DNA of 64,000 nt from CATQGW01 sp965242565. Its GTDB lineage: Bacteria > Chloroflexota > Dehalococcoidia > Bin125. This document shows positions 1 through 8,599 of this stretch, piece by piece. Both the position numbers and the translations under genes were made by a program. Under the pieces are notes generated by a model, which saw only the letters and a program-made list of their open reading frames with translations, searched no databases and had not been told where the DNA came from. Within the stretch, counting starts at the first letter, position 1; every line of letters begins with the position of its first letter. Location: NCBI GenBank assembly GCA_965242565.1, contig OZ251457.1:2728001-2792000 (forward strand), written 5' to 3'.

Positions 1-524
1 GCCGCCGTCGGCTCGTTGATGATCCGCAGCACGTTCAGCCCCGCGATCCGCCCCGCGTCCTTGGTTGCGTTGCGCTGGCTGTCGTCGAAATAGGCCGGCA
101 CCGTGATCACCGCCTCGGTGACCGTCTCGCCCAGGTACGCCTCCGCGTCCGCCTTGAGCTTCTGCAGCACCATCGCCGAGACCTCCGGCGGGCTGTAGGC
201 CTTGTCGCCCATCCGCACCCAGGCGTCGCCGTTGTCCGCTTTTTCCACCGCGTAGGGCAGCAGCTTCTTCGCGTTGCTCACGACCGGATCGTCGCCCCGC
301 CGCCCCATCAACCGCTTCACGCTGAAGACCGTGTTCTCCGGGTTGGTCACCGCCTGCCGCTTGGCGGCCGTGCCGACCAGCCGCTCGCCCGCCTTGCTCA
401 GCGCCACGACGGACGGCGTGGTGCGATTCCCCTCGGCGTTGGAAATCACCGTGGGCTCGCCGCCCTCCATCACCGCCACCACCGAATTGGTCGTGCCCAG
501 ATCGATCCCGATCACTCGCGACAT
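1..524 (-). CDS. dnaK: Molecular chaperone DnaK (Hsp70), N-terminal part
   Basis: ATP-dependent Hsp70 chaperone that refolds cytosolic proteins with GrpE and DnaJ. Only the first ~174 residues are in the window; the gene runs off the left edge. The protein starts MSRVIGIDLGTTNSVVAV, the phosphate-1 loop of the actin-like ATPase domain, and later shows VITVPAYFDDSQRNATKDAG, another Hsp70 signature. The ATG at 522-524 is preceded by a near-perfect Shine-Dalgarno (GGAAGGAG). The start overlaps the grpE stop by 13 bases, so the two are translationally coupled in an hrcA-grpE-dnaK operon. dnaJ would be expected beyond the left edge. Very sure. Confidence 0.98.
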   Translation of the reverse strand, partial: MSRVIGIDLGTTNSVVAVMEGGEPTVISNAEGNRTTPSVVALSKAGERLVGTAAKRQAVTNPENTVFSVKRLMGRRGDDPVVSNAKKLLPYAVEKADNGDAWVRMGDKAYSPPEVSAMVLQKLKADAEAYLGETVTEAVITVPAYFDDSQRNATKDAGRIAGLNVLRIINEPTA

Positions 525-1162
525 GCTGCATCTCCTTCCGCCGCGCCGCCGTGCGATCCGCCCGACGCGGCCTGTTCTGCGTCTTGTTGTTCTGCGCCTC
601 GTTGCTCAGCGCTCGCTGCGCCTGACTCGTCCTGTTGCCCTGCGCCGACCATCACCATGCTCGCGCGCAGCACCCGCTCGCCGATCAGCCAGCCGCGCCG
701 CAGCTCGGCCACGACCTCATCCTTCGGCCCCGGCAACTCTCCCATCGACTCGTGGAAGTTTGGGTCGAACGAAACGCCGACGGCTGCGATCGGATGCACA
801 CCGTTGCGCTCCAGCAGTCCGATCAGCTTCTGCTCGATCAGCCCCACCCCCGCCCGCAGGTCGTCCGCTCCCCCCGTCTCCGCCTCCAGCGCCCGACGGA
901 AATCGTCCGCCAGGTCCACCAGCGAGTCGAAGATCGCCCGCTGACTCCGCTCCACCCGATCGCGCACATCCTGCGCGCTGCGGCGCTTGAGGTTCTCGAA
1001 ATCCGCCTGCGCCCGCTGCCAAGCCGCCAGCCGCTGCGCCGACTCCTCGCGCAGCCGCTCAAGTTCCGAACCGACCGCCTCGCCGCCTGCCGACTCTCCG
1101 ACGAACGCCGCCTCCGGCGTCTCCTCATCGCGCAACGGCTCGTCTCGCGCAATGTCGCTCAT
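512..1162 (-). CDS. grpE: Nucleotide exchange factor GrpE
   Basis: Nucleotide exchange factor of DnaK, 216 residues, usual size. The N-terminal third is acidic and helical (coiled-coil dimer stalk), with the typical ADFENLKRR stretch. The C-terminal beta domain carries GVSFDPNFHESM, the family signature. The last ~35 residues are an unusual low-complexity Glu/Gln/Ala/Gly tail after the conserved core. The ATG at 1160-1162 overlaps the hrcA stop as ATGA, which decides the start over longer in-frame options inside hrcA. Second gene of the heat-shock operon and expected to be under CIRCE/HrcA control. Confidence 0.96.
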   Translation of the reverse strand: MSDIARDEPLRDEETPEAAFVGESAGGEAVGSELERLREESAQRLAAWQRAQADFENLKRRSAQDVRDRVERSQRAIFDSLVDLADDFRRALEAETGGADDLRAGVGLIEQKLIGLLERNGVHPIAAVGVSFDPNFHESMGELPGPKDEVVAELRRGWLIGERVLRASMVMVGAGQQDESGAASAEQRGAEQQDAEQAASGGSHGGAAEGDAACRE

Positions 1163-2184
1163 GCCGCCCCGCCGTACACCGTGTCCATCATCTCCTGCAG
1201 CAGCCCGCTGTGGAATCGCGCCGCCGCCACCGAGCGCGGGTAGTTCATCCGCGTTGGCCCGATGATCGCCACATAACCGGACCGCCCGTAGGAGGCCCCG
1301 TAGGGCGCCACCACCAGCGAGCACTCCTGTAGCAAATCCGACGGATTGTCCTCCCCGATCAGCACCCGCAGCCCGCCCTCGCTGAGCGCCGCCGGCGGCA
1401 CCAGCTCCGTGATCGCCTGGCGGTCGACCAGGTCAATCAGCTGCAACGAGCGCTCCGGCTCGGCGTGAAACTCCGGCTGGCTCACCACCCCGCCCAGCCC
1501 CGCGATGCTCACCGCGCCCGAGCGCTCCATATCGCGATCCAGCACCAGCGCCAGCGTGTCCAGCACCGCCTGCTCATCAGCGTCGGAGGCCGGCACGGTG
1601 CGCACCGTGTCCGCGTCGTGGCCGCTCACATCCGAGTTGAGCCGATGCGCCATCGCCTCCAGCTGCTCCGGCGGGCAGGGCGACGGCAGCGGCGTCAGCT
1701 GACGGATCACCCGCGCCTCCTGCACCACCACGATCATCAGCGCCAGCAGGTCGTTGAGGCTGATCAGCTCCAGCTGGCGCACACGCAGCCGCTGCGGCTG
1801 GGGCGGCGCGACGACCGCCAGCAGCCCCAGCGAGCGCGCCAGCACGTTGGCCGCCAGATCCGCCCACTCGTCCACCGCCGGCGCGGCCTGGAAAAACTGG
1901 TGCCGCACCGTCGCCTGCTCGGCCACTCCCAGCTCTGCGTGGCCCATCAGCGATTGCACGAAATGGCGGTAGCCGCGGTTGGAGGGCACCCGCCCCGCCG
2001 AGGTGTGCGGGTGCGTCAGATACCCCTCGCTCTCGAGCTGCTGCATCTCGTGTCGTATCGTGGCCGCTGAGGTGGGCAGCGCATAGCGCTCCACAACGTG
2101 CCGCGAGGCGACCGGCGTCGCCGTCTCGATGTAATCCTGAATGACGATCTGCAGAATGCTCTCGCGGCGATCGGAAAGCGCCAT
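1159..2184 (-). CDS. hrcA: Heat-inducible transcriptional repressor HrcA
   Basis: Represses class I heat-shock genes by binding the CIRCE operator; its folding depends on chaperonin. The N-terminal winged helix covers about residues 1-75 (SDRRESILQIVIQDYIETAT, then SAATIRHEMQQLESEGYLTH). The GAF-like C-terminal domain includes the conserved IGEDNP and VVAPYG motifs. A longer in-frame start exists at 2232 but would lie inside the CIRCE operator, so the ATG at 2182-2184 (341 residues) is preferred. The ribosome-binding site is weak, as is common for an autoregulated repressor. First gene of the operon. Confidence 0.95.
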   Translation of the reverse strand: MALSDRRESILQIVIQDYIETATPVASRHVVERYALPTSAATIRHEMQQLESEGYLTHPHTSAGRVPSNRGYRHFVQSLMGHAELGVAEQATVRHQFFQAAPAVDEWADLAANVLARSLGLLAVVAPPQPQRLRVRQLELISLNDLLALMIVVVQEARVIRQLTPLPSPCPPEQLEAMAHRLNSDVSGHDADTVRTVPASDADEQAVLDTLALVLDRDMERSGAVSIAGLGGVVSQPEFHAEPERSLQLIDLVDRQAITELVPPAALSEGGLRVLIGEDNPSDLLQECSLVVAPYGASYGRSGYVAIIGPTRMNYPRSVAAARFHSGLLQEMMDTVYGGAA

Positions 2185-2225
2185 CGCCGAGCTATCCGTT
2201 CGCTCATGCGCCTCTGGTAGGCAGT

Positions 2226-2252
2226 CTGGCACTCTCCCCGTGAGAGTGCCAA
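2226..2252 (-). promoter_or_regulatory. CIRCE operator (HrcA binding site)
   Basis: Perfect CIRCE architecture: CTGGCACTC, nine bases, GAGTGCCAA. The known consensus is TTAGCACTC-N9-GAGTGCTAA, so only the outer positions differ and the arms remain complementary apart from the end base. It lies 42 bases upstream of the hrcA start, just downstream of a predicted promoter, where bound HrcA would block transcription of hrcA-grpE-dnaK. Confidence 0.95.
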
Positions 2253-2259
2253 CTACACG

Positions 2260-2288
2260 ATCCTATCAGCGCCCCCCTAAGGCGGCAA
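2260..2288 (-). promoter_or_regulatory. Predicted housekeeping promoter of the hrcA operon
   Basis: On the minus strand, TTGCCG (-35, positions 2283-2288) and TAGGAT (-10, positions 2260-2265) are separated by exactly 17 bases. The start point would fall at the edge of the CIRCE element, the usual arrangement. The match was found by eye and not tested. Confidence 0.55.
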
Positions 2289-2377
2289 ACACCCCCGCAG
2301 GGCGTATCCACCACTTCTGCATCCCCCGCCACACCGCCTCCGGCCAAAATCGCCCCCAAAACAGAGGACTGCCGCGG

Positions 2378-2475
2378 CTCGGAATCGCCCCTCACGCAGG
2401 GGGCTGTCGCGCTCCGAAATCGCCCCCCTATGCAGGGGGGCTGTCGCGCAGCGACTGGGGGGTAGGCCGCCCCAC
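2378..2475. repeat. Palindromic GCCCCCC/GGGGGGC repeat, two units
   Basis: Two units of about 33 bases, each of the form GGAATCGCCCC..CAGGGGGCTGTCGC. In the second unit the core AATCGCCCCCCTATGCAGGG can fold into a GC-rich hairpin. It is followed by the tail GCGCAGCGACTGGGGGGT. The same unit and tail recur at 51779-51870. It fills the gap between the hrcA promoter and the ketosynthase gene and codes for nothing recognisable. Confidence 0.8.
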
Positions 2476-2507
2476 CCCCCAACCCCGCAAAGCAAGGAAA
2501 ACCCCAA

Positions 2508-3721
2508 ATGACCCCCAACCGCCAAAATGACGCCCCCCGCCGCGTCGTCGTCACCGGCCTCGGCGCAATCACCGCCGCCGGCCCCACCGCCCCCGACTTC
2601 TGGCAAGCCCTCCTCGACGCGCGCGTAGCCGTCGCCCCCCTCGACGGCATGTCCCGCCCCGCCGCCGCCGGCATCATCCACGCCTACGACGGACCGCCCG
2701 GCGTGCCCCAACACCTGCTTGAGCGCCTCAACCGCCCCAGCCGCCTCGCCCTCGACGCCGCCATCCAGGCGTCGCCGACGCCCGCATCGCCTTTCACCAG
2801 GAAAACGCCTTCGCCGTAGCCGCGATCACCGGCACGGCGCATCCGCAGGCGGGCGGCGAGGGCTGGTCCGCCCTCGCCGCCGGCCTCGCCGGAACCACAA
2901 TCGGCCTCAACATCGCCGGACCGACCTTCACCGTCAGCGCCGGCGGCGCATCCGGACTCGTCGCCGTCGCCCAGGCCGCCGCCATGGTCCGCAGCGGCGT
3001 CGTCCGCGCTGCCCTCGCCGTCGGCGCGGAAGCCCCCCTCTCCGCCGATGTCTGGGAAGCCTGGAACCGCACTGGCCTGCTCGATCCCGGCGCCGAAACC
3101 GACGCCCAGCGCCCCTTCGACGCACGCCGCCGCGGCATCGTGCTCGGCGAGGGCGCCGGTGCGCTGCTGCTCGAAGATCGCCAACTCGCCGTCCAGCGCG
3201 GCGCGCGCATCTACGCCGAACTCGCCGGCGAAGCGCAGACCGGCGGCCCGCCCGCCGACGGCGTCCCTCCCACCGACATCGAAATCGCCCGCCGCGCCCT
3301 CAACGACGCGCTCCGCCAGGCCGAACTCAGCCCCCAGATGATCGATGTCGTCTTCACCGCCGGCATCGGCGCCCCCGACGGCGACGCCAGAGAAACCGAC
3401 ATCCTCGAACGCGCCCTCGGCGGCCGCATCCGCGACATGTACGTGACCGCCGTCTCGCCCGCCGTCGGCTACACCATCGGCGCGAGCGGCGCGCTCAGCG
3501 CCGTGGCCGCCGCGATCGCCCTGTCCGAGGGCCGCACCCCGCCCCACGCCACCTGGCGCGAACTGGACCCCGCCTGCAATCTCGGCCTCAACACTCGCGA
3601 GCGCAGCGATCACCTCGTCGGCGCAGTCGTCGCCGCCTACGGAACCCACGGCCAGAACGCCGCGCTCGCCCTCACCCCCCACCGCGCCGCCCTCGGCGAC
3701 GAATTGCCCCTCCTGCAATAG
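2508..3721 (+). pseudogene. Frameshifted beta-ketoacyl synthase-like protein lacking catalytic residues
   Basis: FabF-type thiolase-fold protein, about 404 residues once a frameshift is bridged. The start (RRVVVTGLGAITAAG) is in one frame to about 2770; from GTC at 2771 the reading continues in another frame to 3721, as if one G is missing in the CAGGCGTC run. The active-site cysteine region reads VSAGGASG where the family has VSTACASG. The two histidine motifs are AGIGAPDGD (normally AHGTGTP) and VGYTIGASG (normally GHTLGAAG). All three catalytic positions are therefore replaced, as in chain-length-factor-like partners. Either an assembly error in a non-catalytic KS-beta-like gene or a decaying gene. 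No acyl-carrier protein lies nearby. Confidence 0.75.
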
Positions 3722-3831
3722 GCGTGCAACAGGAGTGCAACAAGTGCAACAGGCGCAATAGCGCCGGAGCGCCCAACCCCCCTACAGTCAGTGCTTGAAG
3801 CCGAAGACAGCAGCGGGCCGGCGGAGCGCTC

Positions 3832-4479
3832 ATGGACATCGCCTGGTACGGACACGCCGCGTTTCGCCTGCGCGGACGCGAAGCCGCAGTCGTCAGCGAT
3901 CCCTGCCCCGCCGAGAGCGGCTTTCGCCTCAACCGCCCCGGTGCCGACATCGTCACCGTCTCCAACGCCGCCCCGAATCACGCCTGGGTCGACGGCGTCG
4001 TGATTGAGCCCTCCGGTCTCCAACACCCCCTCAACGCCCCCGGCGAATACGAGATCAAGCGCATCCTCGCTACCGGCGTCCCCACGCCCGGGCCCGACGG
4101 TGGGCGCAACATCGCCTTCGTGATCACCATCGACAACGTGATCATCGCCCACCTCGGCGACCTCCGCGGCATGCCCTCCGCCTCGGCGCTCGAAGAACTC
4201 CAGCGCGCCAATGTCTGCCTCCTCCCGATCGGCGGCGGCGCGCACCTCGACCCCGAAATCGCCGCCGAGGTCGCCGCCGAAATCGCTGCTCCCTTAATCA
4301 TTCCGATGCTCTATCAGCCCGAGGGCGACGGCCCCCATACCGGCCTCGGCGACCTCGCCGCCTTCCTCCGCGCCATGGGCGCCACCGTCGATCCCCCCTC
4401 CGACAACCACGTCGGTGTCACCCCCGCCAACATCCCCGCCGCTCCCACCGTCCAGCCGCTGCTCGCCCGCGGCGCGTAG
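3832..4479 (+). CDS. Metallo-beta-lactamase-fold protein with atypical metal motif
   Basis: 215 residues, resembling the COG2220 (UlaG/UPF0173-like) branch of the metallo-beta-lactamase fold. MDIAWYGHAAFRLRG gives the typical first strand and the conserved His; IIAHLGDL is the later His/Asp loop. The expected HxHxDH signature is replaced by SNAAPNHAWVD, so metal binding is probably altered or lost. The gene is single, lying between the ketosynthase remnant and a convergent PaREP1-like gene. The family is clear; the substrate is unknown. Confidence 0.75.
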   Translation: MDIAWYGHAAFRLRGREAAVVSDPCPAESGFRLNRPGADIVTVSNAAPNHAWVDGVVIEPSGLQHPLNAPGEYEIKRILATGVPTPGPDGGRNIAFVITIDNVIIAHLGDLRGMPSASALEELQRANVCLLPIGGGAHLDPEIAAEVAAEIAAPLIIPMLYQPEGDGPHTGLGDLAAFLRAMGATVDPPSDNHVGVTPANIPAAPTVQPLLARGA

Positions 4480-4508
4480 CGGGCGCTGCGCCTCTCGCTC
4501 GGACGCTC

Positions 4509-4868
4509 TCAGTCAATCGCCGCCCGAAGTCGACCGCTGATCTCCTCCACATCCTTGAGCGCGTCGACTACCGCTTCTTCGGGCATATCGCCCTCGTAGA
4601 AGTTCTGGTGCAGCGCGCTGGCCGAGCGGAAGAGATTCTGAATTCGATCGTCCGGCAGCTCATCCGCCAGTCGCGCGATGATGCGGTAAAGATCGGCGTG
4701 CGTGTTGTTCCGCCAGCCGCGAGTCTCGGCGACCGCTTTCACCATCCGCGAGGTCGCCCCCCAGCCCTTCTCCGAGGCCTGTAGCAGATCCCCTTCGGCA
4801 AGGTAGATATGCGCCTTGCTCAGAAACTCGTTCGCTGTGTCGGTGTGGTAGTCGGCTTTGGTAGTCAT
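4509..4868 (-). CDS. PaREP1/HEPN-like small helical protein
   Basis: 119 residues, all-helical. The stretch AEGDLLQASEKGWGATSRMV is the hallmark of the PaREP1/PaREP8 family, related to HEPN domains that often occur with nucleotidyltransferases or in toxin-antitoxin modules. No nucleotidyltransferase lies next to it, and the HEPN RNase motif RxxxxH is not evident, so no RNase activity is claimed. Start chosen at the ATG at 4866-4868 (MTTKADYHTD); the longer frame upstream overlaps the divergent hydrolase gene. Function unknown. Confidence 0.7.
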   Translation of the reverse strand: MTTKADYHTDTANEFLSKAHIYLAEGDLLQASEKGWGATSRMVKAVAETRGWRNNTHADLYRIIARLADELPDDRIQNLFRSASALHQNFYEGDMPEEAVVDALKDVEEISGRLRAAID

Positions 4869-4920
4869 GCAGCGAGCGTAGCACGCGGCGCGGCTACCCT
4901 TGCAGCGCCGAGGAGGAGCC

Positions 4921-6816
4921 ATGCCCGAGCAATCGCAGCCCGAATACGAAGTCGTCATCCAGCGCAACCGCGCCGTCCCCGCCCGCGACGGCGTGCGCCT
5001 GGCGACCGATGTCTACCTGCCCGCCCGCGACGGCGAAGCGCTGCCCGGCCCCTGGCCCACCCTGCTCACTCGCACCCCCTACGACAAGCTCGCCTTCGCC
5101 GCCGACGGTGAGTGGTGGGCGAAGCGCGGCTACGCCCGCATCATGCAGGATGTGCGCGGGCGCTTTGCCTCCGAAGGCGACTTCTACCTGCTCAAAAACG
5201 AGGCCGAAGACGGCTTCGACACCATCGAGTGGCTCGCCGCCCAGCCCTGGTCCAACGGCCGCGTCGGCACCGTCGGCACCTCCTACATGGGCTGGGTGCA
5301 GTCCGCCGCCGCCGCCCTCAACCCGCCCCACCTCTCCGCCATGTGGGTCAACCAGGGCGCCTTCAACGGCCTCAGCTCCTCGCTCCGCCAGGGCGGCGCG
5401 CTCGAACTGCGCTGGCTCGCCTGGGCCTTCTGGAACGCACCCGTCTCCTCCGAAGCCGCCGCCGACCCCGCCCTCTACGCCGCCCTCGACCAGGCCGCCG
5501 TCGACCTCCGCGGCTGGCTCAACCGCCTGCCCTGGCGGCCCGGCGACACGCCCCTCTCGCTGACCAAGGACTACGAGCGCTGGGCCGTCGACATCCTCAC
5601 TCTCGCCGGCGAAGAAGACTGGCTCTGGCAACTGCCCAGCATGAACTTCGAGCGCTTCCTCGACCAGACCGCCGATGTGCCCACCGTCTACAGCGGCGGC
5701 TGGTACGACTCCTACACCCGCGCCACCACCGAGTCCTTCATGGCCTTCAGCGCCGCCAAATCCTCGCCCCAGTACCTCCTGATGGGCCCCTGGACCCACG
5801 GCGAAGCCACCCTCGACCGCTCCTGGTCCGGCGATGTCGACTTCGGTCCCACCGCCCCCACAAGCGGCAACCTCGCCGGCAGCGTGGCCGAACTGCGCAT
5901 GCAGTTCTTCGACCACTTCCTCAAAGACCTGCGCTCCGGCTGGGAAGATGTCCCGCCGGTGCGGATGTTCGTGATGGGTGGCGGCAGCGGACGGCGCATC
6001 GCCTCCGGCCGCCTTGACCACGGCGGCAGTTGGCGCGACGAACCCGCCTGGCCGCTCGCGCGCGCAACCGAGCGGCGCTGGCACCTCCACGGCGACGGCT
6101 CGCTCCGCCCCGAAAAGCCCCCCCCCGGCGCGCCGCCCTCCCAATACCAATTCGACCCCCGCAACCCGGTCCCCTCGATCTCCGCCAACATCTCCTCCCT
6201 CCGTGAGTACGCCCCGCCCGATCCCACCCTCAAAGACGGCGTCTGGCCGCCCACCCAGCGCGCCCGCGAGCTCATCCTGCCCGGCGGCGCAGACCAGCGC
6301 GAGCGCCCCGACGTGATGGGCGCCCAGCCTCCCTACCTGCCCACCGCCGCCCGCCCCGACGTCCTCTCCTTCCGCTCCGAACCGCTCGAAGCCGACCTCG
6401 AAGTCACCGGCCCAATCACCGTCACCCTCTGGGTCTCCAGCGACGCGGCCGACACCGACTTCACCGCCATGCTGCTCGACTGCTACCCGCCCGGCGACGA
6501 CTACCCCGAGGGCTACGCGCTGCGGCTGACCGACAGCATCAAGCGCCTCCGCTTCCGTCGCGGCGCGCAGCGCGAAGAGCCCGTCCGCCCCGGCCAGGTC
6601 GTCGAAGTCCCCATCGAGCTCTACCCCACCGGCAATGTCTTCGCCCAAGGCCACCGCATCGGCCTCGAAATCAGCAGCTCCAACTACCCGCGATTCGATG
6701 TCAACCCCAACACCGGCGAGCCCGTCGGGCGCCACACCCACACCGTCGTCGCCCACAACAAAATCTGGCACGACGCCTCCCACCCCAGCCGCATCGACCT
6801 GCCGGTGGTGGAGTGA
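4921..6816 (+). CDS. CocE/NonD family hydrolase (X-Pro dipeptidyl-peptidase S15-like)
   Basis: 631-residue serine hydrolase of the CocE/NonD (cocaine esterase, glutaryl-7-ACA acylase, X-Pro peptidase) family. The alpha/beta hydrolase domain occupies roughly residues 1-350, with the nucleophile in GTVGTSYMGW (Ser121). The jelly-roll C-terminal domain typical of the family follows (SDAADTDFTAMLLDCYPPGD region). No signal peptide is seen, so it is probably cytoplasmic. The ATG at 4921 follows AGGAGGAG by a few bases, which decides it over an ATG at 4900. Substrate cannot be told; a peptide, amide or ester is likely. Confidence 0.92.
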   Translation: MPEQSQPEYEVVIQRNRAVPARDGVRLATDVYLPARDGEALPGPWPTLLTRTPYDKLAFAADGEWWAKRGYARIMQDVRGRFASEGDFYLLKNEAEDGFDTIEWLAAQPWSNGRVGTVGTSYMGWVQSAAAALNPPHLSAMWVNQGAFNGLSSSLRQGGALELRWLAWAFWNAPVSSEAAADPALYAALDQAAVDLRGWLNRLPWRPGDTPLSLTKDYERWAVDILTLAGEEDWLWQLPSMNFERFLDQTADVPTVYSGGWYDSYTRATTESFMAFSAAKSSPQYLLMGPWTHGEATLDRSWSGDVDFGPTAPTSGNLAGSVAELRMQFFDHFLKDLRSGWEDVPPVRMFVMGGGSGRRIASGRLDHGGSWRDEPAWPLARATERRWHLHGDGSLRPEKPPPGAPPSQYQFDPRNPVPSISANISSLREYAPPDPTLKDGVWPPTQRARELILPGGADQRERPDVMGAQPPYLPTAARPDVLSFRSEPLEADLEVTGPITVTLWVSSDAADTDFTAMLLDCYPPGDDYPEGYALRLTDSIKRLRFRRGAQREEPVRPGQVVEVPIELYPTGNVFAQGHRIGLEISSSNYPRFDVNPNTGEPVGRHTHTVVAHNKIWHDASHPSRIDLPVVE

Positions 6817-6866
6817 GCGCATCGGCGCCGCGATCGAGCCGAACAATGCAGCGTTGGGACCGTTGG

Positions 6867-6884
6867 CGAGCACTTATTGCTCGT
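6867..6884. terminator. Small inverted repeat after the CocE gene
   Basis: GCGAGCA-cttat-TGCTCGT forms a short 6-7 bp stem 50 bases past the hydrolase stop, with A+T-richer sequence on either side. It could end transcription of the hydrolase gene or be part of the next gene's leader. Weak evidence. Confidence 0.3.
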
Positions 6885-6933
6885 AATTGTCCGTCATTAG
6901 GTGTAAGTTGGCGAAAGTGAGAGGGTTGTACAG

Positions 6934-8202
6934 ATGACGGACAACGCGATCAACGGGCTCGAACGAGAGCTCCGCCTTGGTGAGGTGTTCACGCCAGCTG
7001 CGCCGATCGATCGGCTGCGCCTGTTCGCAGGACGCGAACAACAGCGGCGAGCAGTCCTCGATGCGATCCTCCAACGAGGCCGCCATGCGGTGCTGTTCGG
7101 CGAGCGGGGCGTCGGCAAGACTTCGCTCGCCAGCGTGCTGCGTGAGTTCCTCGAGGCCATTGGCCAGCCGGTCATCGCTCCTCGCGTGAACTGCGACGAT
7201 GGCGACGATTATTCGGCGATCTGGCGCAAGGCATTCGACCTACAGTTCATTGAGCAACGGCGGACTGTGGGCTTCACGGGAGACCTCCAGGCAATCGTGC
7301 GCTCCGCCAATGATCTGCTTGGGAAGAGCGAGCCCATCACTCCGCACGATGTCCGCCTGCTGCTTGAGCGGCTCGGCGCGCAGGCGGTGCTGGTCGTGAT
7401 CGTAGACGAGTTCGACCGCGTGGCGGACCGCCTCGGTAGGCAGTTCGCCGACACCATCAAGATGCTCTCAGATCAAGCAGTGCCGGCGACGCTGGTGCTT
7501 GTCGGAGTCGGCGACTCCGTCAACACGCTTGTTGCAGAGCACGAGTCGATCGAGCGCGCGCTTGCCCAAGTGCGAATGCCTCGGATGTCGATGCCGGAAC
7601 TACACCAAATCATCGATGCAGGCCTCTCTGAGGTCGGCATGACGGCAGAGGTCGTCGCACGCGACCGGATCGCCAACCTCTCTCAGGGATTGCCGCACTA
7701 CACCCATTTGATCGCTCTGTCGGCGGCTCGCCATGCCAATGGAGCAGCGTCGGATATGGTGCGCGCCGAAGATGTCGCCGCCGGCATCCGCGACGCCGTG
7801 GCGAACGCGCAAGAGACCATCACAACTACGCACCACCGGGCGGTGATGAGCGCTCGCGCCGACTCGCTCTACCGCCAGGTAGCGCTGGCCTGCGCACTGA
7901 CGCAGACCGATGAGCTCGGGTACTTCACGGTGGGCGCAGTAAGAGAGCCGCTGGCCGTGATCATGGGCAGGCCGTACACAATTCCCGCGTTCGCCAAACA
8001 CATGAACGAGTTCTGCGGCGCTGAGCGCGGCGCAATCTTGGAGAAGATCGGGAAGCGTCGCAATTACCGCTACCGATTCCGCAATCCGCTGCTGCCGCCC
8101 TACATCGTGATGAGCGGTGTCGAGCAAGGCCTCATCACCGTTGAGGATGCGGCTCGCGTCCAAAGCGGCGCCCCGCGCGTGAGCAGTGGCGGCTCTCTGT
8201 GA
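6934..8202 (+). CDS. P-loop ATPase of the Orc1/STAND type
   Basis: 422 residues. LFAGREQQRR followed by the Walker A motif VLFGERGVGKTS and Walker B motif VVIVDEFDR mark an AAA+ ATPase of the Orc1/Cdc6-STAND class, the sort that often serves as a regulatory or defence-associated NTPase. The ~200-residue C-terminal part is helical and may include a winged helix (ILEKIGKRRNYRYRFRNPLL). No second conserved effector domain is attached. Base composition is visibly less G+C-rich than the flanking genes, suggesting acquisition by transfer. Single gene, followed by a convergent yjbR-like gene. The ATPase call is firm; the role is unknown. Confidence 0.85.
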   Translation: MTDNAINGLERELRLGEVFTPAAPIDRLRLFAGREQQRRAVLDAILQRGRHAVLFGERGVGKTSLASVLREFLEAIGQPVIAPRVNCDDGDDYSAIWRKAFDLQFIEQRRTVGFTGDLQAIVRSANDLLGKSEPITPHDVRLLLERLGAQAVLVVIVDEFDRVADRLGRQFADTIKMLSDQAVPATLVLVGVGDSVNTLVAEHESIERALAQVRMPRMSMPELHQIIDAGLSEVGMTAEVVARDRIANLSQGLPHYTHLIALSAARHANGAASDMVRAEDVAAGIRDAVANAQETITTTHHRAVMSARADSLYRQVALACALTQTDELGYFTVGAVREPLAVIMGRPYTIPAFAKHMNEFCGAERGAILEKIGKRRNYRYRFRNPLLPPYIVMSGVEQGLITVEDAARVQSGAPRVSSGGSL

Positions 8203-8242
8203 GGTGATGGAGCCCAAGCGCGGAGTTGCCAGCCGCAGTGCC

Positions 8243-8599
8243 CTAAGGCCGCAGCCGCTTGGGGAGAGTCTGCGCCACCAAGCTGTAGGAGTCCTCAATG
8301 AGCTCGGCCAGCTCGTCGTCGGGCATGTCGCCGCTGAGCGCGACGGCGATCCAATGCCGCTTGCTCAGGTAGGGCGGATGCCTCACCGCTTCGTAGCGGT
8401 CGTGCAGCAGCGGGACCAGCTCGGGATCGACTTTGATGCTGATCGCGCCGTCGGGCGCGGCGCCGGAGCCGAGGAAGCAGAAAATCTTGCCGCGCTCGGC
8501 CGGGCCGACCTTGTAGACGATCTCACTGGGCTCCCACGGGCTGTCGGGCCACGCGCCCGGTTGGGCGGCGCAAATCGCCTCCGCCGCGTCGCGATCCAT
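8243..8599 (-). CDS. MmcQ/YjbR family protein
   Basis: 118 residues with the full MmcQ/YjbR (CyaY-like fold) pattern: an N-terminal helix with CAAQPGAWPDSPWEP, central IFCFLGSG, and the C-terminal LSKRHWIAVALSG then LIEDSYSLVAQTLPKR. The family is small and often called DNA-binding, but its biochemical role is not settled. Its ATG overlaps the stop of the phosphotriesterase-like gene by one base (TGATG), so the two are co-translated at the end of the rho transcript. Confidence 0.9.
   Translation of the reverse strand: MDRDAAEAICAAQPGAWPDSPWEPSEIVYKVGPAERGKIFCFLGSGAAPDGAISIKVDPELVPLLHDRYEAVRHPPYLSKRHWIAVALSGDMPDDELAELIEDSYSLVAQTLPKRLRP

Noticed and set aside
1159..2232. Longer HrcA start at 2232
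   Set aside because: It would place the start codon inside the CIRCE operator; the conserved winged helix begins right after the ATG at 2182-2184.
4894..6873. A 659-codon open frame antisense to the CocE/NonD hydrolase
   Set aside because: Gly/Ala/Val/Glu-rich composition is what the complement of a GC-rich gene gives; no domain, and the sense strand has a clear enzyme with motifs and a ribosome-binding site.
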